A stretch of DNA of 64,000 bases, taken from assembly GCA_035610835.1 (NCBI GenBank), contig CM069452.1:4802171-4866170 (forward strand), in the 5' to 3' direction. Of the stretch, positions 24,721 to 35,800 are shown in pieces. The notes beneath the pieces are model-generated. The model saw only the letters and a list, made by a program, of their open reading frames with translations, did no database searches and had not been told where the DNA came from. The position numbers were made by a program, and so were the translations under genes. Within the stretch, counting starts at the first letter, position 1, and every line of letters starts with the position of its first letter. Source of the stretch: Ophiura sarsii (taxonomy: Eukaryota; Echinodermata; Ophiuroidea; Amphilepidida; Ophiuridae).

Positions 24721-26534
24721 CCAACAGGTGCGGTGAATCACAAGCTAATGTCACAAGTGATCAAGAAATGAGTTACGAGGGTTATGGAAGACACATTAGC
24801 CACATCAAGACCAGCAGGAGAGAACGTGTAAGTACATGAAGCCATCGACGAATCATGACAAATTACAATACAAAGAATCGACACATACATCTATAGAGTT
24901 CAGCTCTGCAAGCATCTTAAACATAAATAATGAAAGGATTTAGATATCAGATGTAAATCAATTCATAACATAACATCAGCATTTATGATGATATATATAT
25001 CAGGACAAGCACAAGAAGACAACAATATTGGGTTCAATCCCAAGTTGCAATAGGTGAGCATAGGGCTGAAGTGCCCATTTTGTTTAACTAGCCTTGTAGT
25101 TTCTACTGAGAGAAAAAGTATGTTCAAACTACAAGGGTAAGTATAGTTAATAAGTAATAAACTGTATTAGTCTCTTGTTACAAACTGCAGCTTACTGTTC
25201 AGGTCATGATGAATTCAATTCTTTTCACAGGGTGCAATTTTTATTTGGCAGCAACTTGAAACTACAAAAACTTGTATGTATTCACAATTTTGCAGTAAAA
25301 TAATACCACAAAAGACATTTTTTTGATGCAAATTGTGATGCTATACAGCAGGTTTCAATATATCAAGGTGTAGTTTACATGGGGAAGACATTCTACGTTT
25401 CAAAAAACTAATACGATACAAAGACCAACTATTCTTGTGTAAATAATGACAAAATTGCAATATATCCGTATTTATGAAATGCATTCTACATTGAATCATA
25501 TAAAATGCTTAATTATTAAGGCTTACACCAAACATGACTGTTTCCTATATTAAATTCAAAATCCAAAATGCAGATGAGGTTTTTTTCTTCTCCTTATCTT
25601 CTGAAGTTTAAGATGTGAAATTTGCCAAAGATGATAAATAACCCCTCCAACTGAATATTTAAAGACATTCACATATCTTAATAATATGGTTATTCCCTCT
25701 CTTTCCATTTTTTTCTTCAAATAAATGTTTTGAAATGACTGGAGAAAAAAAAGGTGTGCTACAGAAAACCACATATTTTTCAAAGCCTAATCAGGCATAA
25801 TACTATGCAAAATGGTACAAAATATGGTGTTACTAAATTCAACATGTCTAGATTTCTGATGCAATATGGCAGTGATAATTGCTGGTAATAAAACACTAGA
25901 CATAGGCACAGATATCAATCCCCATAACATAAAACATTGGGTATAGATCTAGTAGTATTTGTTTGATTGAAATGTGTACAAAATGTTTAGAAAATGTTCA
26001 AATGTGAAATGTTTTGAAAATTACCAATATTTTCCCTATGAATGAAAAACAAAATGGCTCCTTTTTACTTCAAAATCTGCCTGTCATCAATTTATGAAAC
26101 GTGACAACATAAAATGCCCATCTCATTGCTACTAATAGTTTTACTTGTACAGATCACCATATTTCAATAAATGACATTGACACTTGAATAAGATATCATA
26201 CTTGATACTCTAGCTCAGTTGCCTCTATAGTCAGATCACAATACTATGGGCTAAAAAATTCCACCATTGCATGCGTATGTGCGTAAACCGGGAAGTGCGT
26301 ATCAGCTTAAAAAAATAACCGCACGTCCTGAATGCTCAAACGTGAAATCACCACACGCGTGCATGTATGCAAGCATAGTTGTTTGAGCATAGTCACACAT
26401 TTGGATGTATCCTTGGGAACAAAAAATCATGTGAAATAGCTTGAATTTTGTCCATAGTATTACGACAGTGACTATAATTTTTGTGTTAATTAAACCAAGC
26501 GAGCACATGAGTAATCGTATTGGAATCAGGCATA

Positions 26535-26709
26535 CGAGGGGGTATCAAAAAGTTTTTAAAATCACCAGGAAGTGAATGAGCCAAAAAGTGGGCGAGATGT
26601 GTGACTTTGCACAGTTACTTTTTAAAGATGCCTGAAGGGTCACATATCAAAAAAAAATTCTGGCTCCTTCACTTCTTGGCGATTTCAAACACTTTTTGAT
26701 ACCCCCTCG
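26535..26709. mobile_element. Mariner-like MITE, TA target duplication
   Basis: TIRs CGAGGGGGTATCAAAAAGT and ACTTTTTGATACCCCCTCG, each bordered by TA (26533-26534, 26710-26711). Subterminal homology extends through CCAGGAAGTGAA. CGAGG...TCAAAAAGT ends are typical of mariner families. 175 bp, non-coding. Confidence 0.75.
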
Positions 26710-26845
26710 TACATGTGATATTACTGTGATCAATTGAATATGCACCAATGTCACTTTTCAAATTCAAGTTGTGGACACAGCATTTCAGTGCCTGTACTGA
26801 CATTCATCTCTGAATGATCACGCAGTATTCACACTTGACATGTAA

Positions 26846-27167
26846 GGCCAAACAAAGAAGAAGGTCTGTCTCAGAAGCCCGCCCGCATTGGTATGTGAAA
26901 TGTAGGTCTATGCGCTCGCTGGGGGGCTAAAAAACTCTTCTTTTTTTTCTTCTTTTTTTTTCTTTAATTAATTAATTTATTTATTTTTAAAAAAAAGTTT
27001 TAAAAAGTTCTCCGTAAGCTTGGATAAGCAACAACAAAAAATTGCATACCCCATAGCCTATTTTCTAAAAAAATATCAAACCCACCCCCCCCCAAAAAAA
27101 AAAAATCGCACAGCACTTAGCTTTTTTGCTCAATGTTTCTGAGACAGACTTTCTTCTTTTGTTGGCC
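26846..27167. mobile_element. Harbinger-like MITE, TAA target duplication
   Basis: TIR of about 31 bp beginning GGCCAAACAAAGAAGAAGG, with the complement ending CTTCTTTTGTTGGCC, flanked by TAA on both sides (26843-26845 and 27168-27170). A TWA target is typical of PIF/Harbinger. Partial relatives of the end occur near 18645 and 40980. Confidence 0.6.
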
Positions 27168-27610
27168 TAATCACATTGAAATTATTGTGTCCAATTGTGC
27201 AGTATGCTGAAATCGCATCAAGGATATTACCTCCCAAACTACCAAAACAGGTGGACAACAGCAACCTGTCATAGACCCAACAACTATTATCATCCTTGCG
27301 CATGTGCTACATGTACCCACTATCACATGAGTGGACGGACCATAGTCTAAAACCATGCAGATACATAGAGTTTTGAATACAGATACCTACTATCAACACA
27401 CCCCAGTTGAGTGGAAACAGAGTTCTGGCCTCCTATACATGTGTCACTTTAAGTTGGGAAGTGGTGTAGATTGCATACCGTATTCTTGTTTCTCTTCATA
27501 ATATCACATGCGTAAACTCCAATACGACTGCGTTTGCACTTACACAATCAAAGAATTGTCAGCCCTAACGCGGAAAGGTTACATCTACGACTGCACTTGC
27601 ACTACCTCCA

Positions 27611-28086
27611 AACTTAAAGTTGTTCCTATGGCTAAATTTTTATTTGATATTTTAATAGAGCTTGCTGAGCTCCACAATAATCTTAAATTTGAGATTAATC
27701 GGAGGTACGGTTTTCTAGATAAGCTTCCTTAGATAATTAAGTATAATTAATTATGCAGATGTCTTACAGCCTCCTGCAGCACAGGAAACTTTCTAAAAAC
27801 TATAATTAACAAGCTCCCAAAATTTCAGCTTTGTAGCTTTTATGCTTTTCTTGTTAAAATTAATCAAACATTTTTGCATAGATTAATAATTTTGCTAGGT
27901 AGGCTAGGGGGTCAAAAAAACAATAAGCAACAAAAGAAATGAACGCTTCAATTCTGCTTCATTTTTGACAATAAAATTGTCATATCTAGAAAACCATACC
28001 TCCGATCAATCTCAAATTTCAGATTATTGTGGAGCTCAGCAAGCTCTATTAAAATAACAAATAACAAATTAGCCATAGGAACAACC
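27611..28086. mobile_element. Fold-back element, arms about 110 bp, interrupted at its right end
   Basis: ACTTAAAGTTGTTCCTATGG through GGTACGGTTTTCTAGAT on the left pairs with ATCTAGAAAACCATACC through GCCATAGGAACAACC on the right. The right terminus is broken exactly at a TTAA by the next element. Confidence 0.7.
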
Positions 28087-28439
28087 TTAAAGGTAGATGT
28101 TCCGATTTTAAACTTGAAGTTTACTATTCTACATGAAAGGTCATCCTTAAAAAAGTCGTATTCCAAAGTTTGAGTTGCATAACTCTAATAGTTCTTATTT
28201 TAGACGCAAAAGATGCCGTGAAATGTACCCATTGAGTTGTACACAAACGATATTGGTGGTTACCACCTTTCGCGGTAATTCGACGTTATTTCATCGATTT
28301 CTCCGTAATTATACCGATTTAGGCCGTCAAATTTCAGTATGATGATGAGAAAAATACGAGCTTTCATATGATATGAAAATCTCCGTATGTTTGAAATAAT
28401 TCTGTGTTACGAAAATGTGATCGGGTCATCTACCTTTAA
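28087..28439. mobile_element. TTAA-flanked MITE (piggyBac-like target site)
   Basis: TTAA at 28087-28090 and 28436-28439 border a body with TIRs AGGTAGATG and CATCTACCT. The interior is a divergent member of the family with GTGGTTACCACC. A TTAA target suggests cross-mobilisation by a piggyBac-type transposase, which is inferred, not shown. Confidence 0.65.
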
Positions 28440-29679
28440 GTATAGTCAACACAGGCTTATTAATCAATATTGTATGAAAGGTTGATAATGATTCACAACT
28501 ATTATTGATAATACAATAAAAAGCATAGTTTCACTATGTGCAAATTTGCCAGCCACACAGTTGCATTTCGATATACCCTACCTAAACATTAGTAACTTAA
28601 ACAGATACAGATATATTACCTAGCTTAGGTCTATTACAGATACAGTACAAGGCTTAAGATAGAAATTTTACCTTATATGCAACAAGTTACCAGTCATATT
28701 CTAGCCTAAATGTCCAATTATAGGCAAACCAGTAAGGGGGAACGGGGAGGAATCAATAGTATCAAAATGTAAAACTAGGGGAAGGATAAAATATTCGTTT
28801 TCAAACATTCCTAATGAGTCTTCTAGGAAAGGGTATAATTAGTCTATTAACCCTAACACACCCAGACCCCATAATATCCCATTTTAGTCCTACTTGGCGT
28901 TTGGTGCTGTACAGACATCAACAGTACTAGTCAATACTACCTGTTCTAAATGGGGTGACCTGCATGGGTTACTCCATTTGAAATCTGAACTCCCTGAAAA
29001 AAGATGGTAATTGTGTTAAATTATAATGCCTGATAGGAGTTAAGCCATGCAGGACAAGGTTACAGTAAACTCCTGAACCTTATGAATCGCCATATGGGAT
29101 CATAATGGGATATCATGATGTCCAGACATGCACTGACATTTTACAAATGGGTTTCAGGCTGTTCAAACCTTTGCCTGTCTGATACACAAAACTGTTAGGG
29201 TTAATCTAGATAAACACCTCTGTATTTAATTAATACTGGTACACACAGTGACAAAAAACCAATGGGGATTCACCATCACATTTATTTTGTTCACCATCAA
29301 AATTGCTTGTTCCTGTGTTCACCAGTGCACAGTAATTGCGTTCTGTACCATGATCACAATGGAACAATCATTACAAGTATGGCATTGTTTAGATGCTATT
29401 GGTCTTGCTGCTATATAATTATGCTGGTTCCCTACATCAATGGGCTCCACACAACTCATCCATAGATGCAAGTACGCGCAAATTATGTCCTCACATTGAT
29501 GTGCTGGCAGAAAAAGATGATAAATTTGGTCACACAAGCGTCATGCTTTAGAACAATAACAAATTCACCAATTGGCACAAAATATACAATGTCTGCGCCT
29601 ACGACAGCATCGGACTTCACATGCATGATGTAGCGCGCTTCAGATTGCGCCATAGCCATGACAGCGCAACAATGCATTC

Positions 29680-30147
29680 CAGGGGTGTACTTTCGCGACA
29701 TCCTGCGAGAATCCAAATGGATTCTCGCAGAGGAATTTTGCGAGAATCCATGGATTCTCGCAAATGGATTCTCGCAGAATATTTTTGCGAGAATCCTTTT
29801 TATTGAATTTAAATTCCGCATTTTAAACATTTATTGTACTATTGTATACTTAGAAAATAATAGTACACAAATTGAATCAAACACTTCTTAAAATTAATTA
29901 AAATAAAATCAAGAATAAGGCTATAAGCTTGCACAACTTCCAAATTCGGAAAGTTTTTTGACTAAGGGTCAAATACCAGTCATCTAAGGTCCTGTTTTGG
30001 ACTTTAAAAGAAGAAAAAAAGTTTAAAAAAAAAAGAAAAAAGTTTTTTGTTTTTTTGGCGAGAATCCACCTGGATTCGCGCGGTAGTGATTTTACGCGAA
30101 TCTTTACGCGAATCGATTCGCGGATTCGCGCCGAAAGTACACCCCTG
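29680..30147. mobile_element. hAT-like element with 5-bp target duplication and GCGAGAATCC arrays
   Basis: Perfect 16-bp TIR CAGGGGTGTACTTTCG / CGAAAGTACACCCCTG, flanked by direct CATTC (29675-29679 and 30148-30152). Subterminal zones are packed with GCGAGAATCCA, TGGATTCTCGC and ACGCGAATC motifs in both orientations, as in transposase-binding subterminal repeats. No transposase. Confidence 0.7.
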
Positions 30148-30542
30148 CATTCAGTTTTCGATGCGTCACTTCAACTACAACTTGTGTTGAATGTTATTTA
30201 CCATATGTGATAATAGAGCGACAACGCAATGTGGGGAAGAGTAGATTATCGCAAGTAATGGATTTGCCTATACCTGCACCTATGGATGAGTTACTGTGGG
30301 GATCCAGGGTGCAGGGAACCAGCGTACGATACAATAGACTTCAAAGCTTTGAAGCAACTCATCTGCATATCATGCGTCCATGCATGAAATTAAACTAACA
30401 ACCAAAGAAGATGCTGTCCTTCGTGTTTATAAAGTCTTTTTACAGCCTCGTTAATTTCATCAGAAAATGGCTAGGACAGTTAAAAGCAACCAGTGACTAA
30501 TGCTGAATGAAATTCTGTGAGTAGTCAAAATTGTATGAGATA

Positions 30543-30734
30543 CTGTAAAAGCCAATATTTTTGCGTAAAGATATTATCGCGCATTTCTATATCCTAGACA
30601 TTACGCGAACTGGTTTTTTTGCGGGCGACCTTCTGGATGCACAATATTTTTTGTGTGTAATAATTTTTTGCAGAAAAATATTTTGCGCAAAAAGTGCGAG
30701 AATAAAACCTCCGTGAAAATTTCAGCTTTTACAG
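30543..30734. mobile_element. TA-flanked MITE, TIR CTGTAAAAGC
   Basis: CTGTAAAAGC at the left and GCTTTTACAG at the right, each bordered by TA (30541-30542, 30735-30736). The interior has TTTTTGCG/CGCGCATTT motifs. 192 bp, non-coding. Confidence 0.65.
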
Positions 30735-31659
30735 TACTAAGCTTATGCAATGTCATGATCCTGCCTGCACTTATCATCTTTACATATGTACGGACAACTT
30801 AAAGTGACATGAAATTACTGGTGGTTATTCATTTGGAGTTACCTTATTTGCACATCCATTCTTGACCACATATTAAAACCGAGTATTAAAGAAGTTCACA
30901 CACTTTTTGATCTACAAAATTGAAGTAAAAATATGAGATGATTATGTACAAGTCCCTACTACAGTGCAACCCAGGGGATGATTTTCAATAACTGACATCA
31001 CAATATTTTTCATATACAGATATACAAGGCAGTATGCAAGTTGCTCTAATTCAGCATTTGTACAACTTCTTCCTACAGCCATTGCATACCTATGTATGTC
31101 ATGTTTTGCAAAATGAGTGCCCATTTTTGAAATTGGCATAAATATTTTGAATACATTCATGAATAGCTCCGGACGTGTTGTGCAAGTGGCCACAATGTTT
31201 TATTTGGAAGTTAACTTTTACTAGGGCTTTTACAGAAATCACCATTTACTAACTCAAATTTGTCCTTGAACTTGTGCAAACTTAGATACAAAAATCATCT
31301 CACAAGCTAACATAATTAACATTTCTCCCCTAAATAACATTCAGATCATTTTTTCACTGCATACTCCAGCCATTCCAGTACCAATTGACACTGTGTGACC
31401 TCAGCTTGCAACTTGAAATTTAAAGTGACAATGTTGGAGTCATAGACCAAGTTCATTGAGTTATGTTAGTCATAGAGTTGGAATATTTAAGCTTAGACAC
31501 AAGAGTGTGAAACAAATAATAAAATGCTGGTATTCTACACAGAAAATAAAAACCTTTTCTCTGAAAACCAGGAAAGTGTCAGCAATTAATAGTGTGGACT
31601 TTTTTTTCTCTCACAATAGATATGGAAAAAAATGATGATCAAGAGATGATTTTCATGCA

Positions 31660-31665
31660 TTTATT
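31660..31665 (-). terminator. Candidate poly(A) signal for PPP4R2
   Basis: AATAAA on the minus strand (TTTATT on plus), about 370 nt past the PPP4R2 stop. Other AATAAA hexamers occur further left, for example near 31200, so the real cleavage site is uncertain. Confidence 0.3.
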
Positions 31666-32038
31666 AAAATATGTGTAATAATCTAGAATTGCCTATTTTT
31701 AACTTCCAGATTTAAATGTTGGCAACTGATTTTGGACATATCATTGGTTTGTACATGATTATGTCACACTATCTAAGCTACTTTTCCTGGATTTTGAGAG
31801 CAGGTTGTATACTTTGGCAGTTGGCTACCTACGATAGGGTCTTGTCTTGTCACATGTACGACATACAATTAAACATCACGGGTCAAACTTCTCTTCATCA
31901 TTGGTATACTGTATAAATATAAGGAACATTCCGTCTAAATAAACAAAATCTGAATTCATTGAAAAATGTAAATAATTAAGAAAAAATTAAGATTCATTCA
32001 TAATATTCTAATAATAATGCCCTGCCCTGACTGAATCA

Positions 32039-32895
32039 TCAGTTCTGTTCCATAGGCTCCTCTGTACTGCTTTCCACTTGCTTAGTTGAATTACTGTCGT
32101 CTACTGTCGATGACACAGCGTCTAATGATGGTTCATCAGCTACCGATGACACTGGTTCTAGGGACGATGATGCAGCATCTTCAGTTGGGACAGAATCTCC
32201 TGATGGAACAGCTTCTACTGCGGGTGGAACATTGTCTACTGATGAAACATTGTCTACTGGTGGAACATTGTCTACTGGTGGAACATTGTCTACTGGTGGA
32301 ACATTGTCTACTGGTGGAACAGTGTCTGGCGTAGCTCCTTCTGATGGCATGGTGTCTTGCAGCATTTTTTCTGTTTCGGCAGCGGCAGCAGGAACAGGTG
32401 GTGGTTCTGAAGGCGCAGAGTCAACTTCCATGCTGTCTTCCTTACATTGCTCCCCTGCTGCTGCTGCATTCTTATCGTCTATACCTGAGTCCGATTGTTT
32501 AGTGGCATCTTGGTTTGGCTGTGGGGTTGGCTCTACCGGTAAGTCATCCTTTTTGTCTACCATGTCAACAGTTTCTTTAGTCTGTTCTGTACTCTCCTCT
32601 TTGTGCGAGTGTCCATTTGCCTGAGTGCCTGTCACTTGAGGAGGTGATGGCACGGTTTCTGACTTCGTCTCTTCTGACTTCGTCTCTTCTGACTTCGTCT
32701 CTTCCATCTCCTGTTGCGGTTGAGATAACTCTTCACTAGGTTGTGATGATGTTTCTTCTGGCTTTGATGACCCTTCTGATGGTGAGGGAGTTTCTAGCGC
32801 TGTTTCGTCACTCTTTACATCACCCTTAGCTGTAGGTATTTCAGATGGGGTTGGTGTAGTTTCACTGAGAGAACTGTCTCCTTGTGCTAATAAAT
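32039..32895 (-). CDS. PPP4R2: PPP4R2 coding exon 6 and stop
   Basis: Codons 400-684 and the stop at 32039-32041. Acceptor TTTCATTCAG before ATTTATTAGC; the frame is open throughout. It contains in-frame minisatellites encoding EETKS repeats and VDNVPP repeats, and ends STEEPMEQN, the family's conserved acidic C-terminus. Confidence 0.9.
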
Positions 32896-35800
32896 CTGAA
32901 TGAAAGATAAGATCAGAGTAGACAAGAGTGAAGAGTAAGATTGATTTAGTATAATTTTCTACAAAATATTACAATAAGGCCATGTGTTTTGAGTTGGGCA
33001 GCTAATATGGGGGAGCCGGTTCACTTGTGCGAGATTTCGAACGTTCTTATCAACATTTCTTACTGTAGGGTACTTCCTACCCAGGCAAATTACCTATCAA
33101 ATTAAAGCTTTTATTGGGTACTTTGAAATGGTACCCCAAGTTTTGTGATAGCATGCTGCATTCTTGAATTATGGACACTTTTATGAAAAATAGCTTGGGG
33201 GGGGGGGCCGAGGCACCGGTATGGAGGCACCGGTATGTAAAAATTAAGAAATGTAAATTTTTAGTGGTATATTGGATATGTTATGGGTTATTTTTAAAAT
33301 TTCACATGTCTTACATCTTTTGAAAGATATGTTAAAGAGAAGAATGAAAATATAAATGCATTATTAATCAAAATATTAGTTAAATATCAATTTGCAGTTG
33401 GACATTGTAACAGTGCCTCGGCTCCCCAAAGTGTGATGGTACAAATACATGAATGCCTAAAGTCAGACAATTTTTCCCAAAAATAGTTGGTGTTTGACTT
33501 TCAATAACCCTCTTGCCCCTCACCCTACCTAAAAAACAAACCCATTTTTGGAATCCTTGTGAAATTTCCCTTCAGAAAATGTATACTTTTTCTGTGGTAG
33601 ATAGTACATGGGAGGAAATATTTAATTTCAGATTGAAATTGACGCGTTTCGAATTGTAAAATTTGTGACAAATTTTAGCACCGAAAAATCTACCAACTCA
33701 AAACACAAAACTCAAAATCATTTAATTGACTCATCCACGCAAAATGACAATTATAGGAAGAAAAAGATTTTGACACCACTTTACATTTAATTCTTTACAA
33801 TTATTATCAATTAGCAATACAACATGGGTAGCGAAAAAGCATGATTTGAATGGAAATAAGAAACATGTTTTGTGAGTTTTCAGAGTTGCGAAGGGCAACA
33901 TTAAAGGCACACAATCAGTGGCGTACCGACCGGGGGGTGGGGGGGGCAGGAGGGGCAAGTTGCCCCCCCTGGCTCCAAATACCGGGACGCTAAATTCGCA
34001 ATACCGGGACGCTAAATTCGCATAAGAAAAAAAGAAATAGGGCCTAGGCCGAAAACACTGTGGATTGGTCATTATTTGTTGACTGTTGTGCTTTTTGGAC
34101 TGCGAAATTTTGTGACCGTGCGAAATTTTGTGACCGTGTGAAATTTTGTTGACCCTACCACTCCCCCCCCCCCCCACTTACGTGAAATTCACGAGGTGAC
34201 TGACCGGGAAAAAATGTGGGGCAACCTTTTACGAAAATTTACGCCACTGTCGGGACGACATACTTCTGACCCCCCTGGCTCACATGCCGCGGTACGCGCC
34301 TGCACACAATATTGCCTTTACACTAATGTATTTTCTCTTTAAAACATATTTGGATCAGTAGAAAACATCACCCCAAAAATACTACGAGTGAACCAACACA
34401 TCACATGCTAACTGGATTGTGAAATGAGATCAAAAGATCTAACAAGTAATCTGTCATAACTGATGTTCAATGAACCCTGTCCCTTTTCATTAATAACAAA
34501 CCATTGCAACATAAACATATTTTACTTTCTTTTTTAATTGCTAAAATTCTAGGCATTTTTTCTTTTGTCATTAAACTGTATTTGACATCTCATGATGGCC
34601 TACTACTTCACTTAATTTTTTAGGGTGCAAAGGCCAACCTAATATAAACACTTCAAAAGAAGTAAGTTCCCCTTTAGGGGTTCCCTTATATTTTCATAAA
34701 TATACATTGGGTTGAAATGGGTTTTCTGTCAAATTGTTATGAGGTTCATACCAATACTTGACCAAAATTTCAAATCAACAGGTTCTGTCATGCTTGAGTG
34801 AGCTTGTATTGAATGACGGAATGTCCCATTTCAAAAGTTGTTAAAATAATGTTTAGTAGTGTGTGTATCCACCACGTTTGTGTATCAATTGACGACATCG
34901 ATTTCTCATAAGGCGCGCTACATCTACTCGATATGGAAGTCCAACTCTTGTTGTACCAGAATTTTAGCAACTTTTGAAATGGGACATTCCGTCATTCAAT
35001 ACGTGCTCACTCGAGCATAACAGAACCTGTTGATTTGAAATTTTGGTCAAGTATTGGTATGAAGCACATAATCATTTGACTGCAAACCCCATTTCATTCC
35101 AATGTATTGTTTTGGAAATATAAGGGAACCCCTAAAGGGGAACTTACTTCTTTTGAAGTGTTTAGACCAGTGTCTTTATACAACTACTTCTTAGCACTTA
35201 TTCCAGTCACATTTACACCAATTGTCTAGAAGGATCCTTTCCTGAGTTAACACATTTCTGGTGTTGTGTCCCCAAATCTCAACTTTTGTCAAGTTCATAA
35301 TTTGATGCTCACCCATGATTCAGACTCAAATAACAAATGAATAAAAATGCACTAAAACTTGTTGTCCATTAGGCGACAACAAAACCAAACCATGTTCTAC
35401 GGGCAAACGGACCAGTCGGACCTCTTAGTTTGTGTCGGTTGGTCAGATTTTTTCATTCATATTTCCCCTTCAAAATGACTGTAAAAATCCCAAAAATCTG
35501 TAAAAAAATGTTTGTCAATTTGTTTATTTTAAATGGGTTGGTATCAAGGGCAGCAAAACCGAGGGGGGGGGGGTGGGGGTTGGCAGGGGGGGCGTGTGCC
35601 GCCCCATCCGTGAAAGTGGTGGGATACCATGTGTACTGTGCCCCCCCCCCCACAGAAGTTGGTGGCTGAACTCCTTTAATCGAGCCCCACAACATTTTTT
35701 ACCCCAAAACAATCGAAAAGATTAACTTTTAGTGTCAAAAATACATGAAACTATCTTAAACTTTTAGGCAATTTTGCATTAAAACCCAAAAAAATCTGCA

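Larger units (their letters stand above)
19681..32038. other. Intergenic region between GKAP1 and PPP4R2
   Basis: About 12.4 kb from the GKAP1 start codon to the PPP4R2 stop. Its left end should hold the GKAP1 promoter and 5' UTR, and its right end the PPP4R2 3' UTR. It is otherwise AT-rich sequence with miniature transposons, listed separately. I found no conserved protein frame. The longest open stretches (for example 29483-29830 and 30942-31193) have no family signature and several overlap repeats. Confidence 0.6.

Noticed and set aside
27508..28166. Two similar open frames sharing KVVPMA..LL...LIELAELHNN on opposite strands
   Set aside because: They are the two arms of an inverted repeat read in each direction, not a gene family.
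32086..32624. Open frames on the plus strand opposite PPP4R2 exon 6
   Set aside because: They are antisense shadows of the low-complexity, repeat-encoded tail. The minus-strand frame has conserved ends and splice sites.
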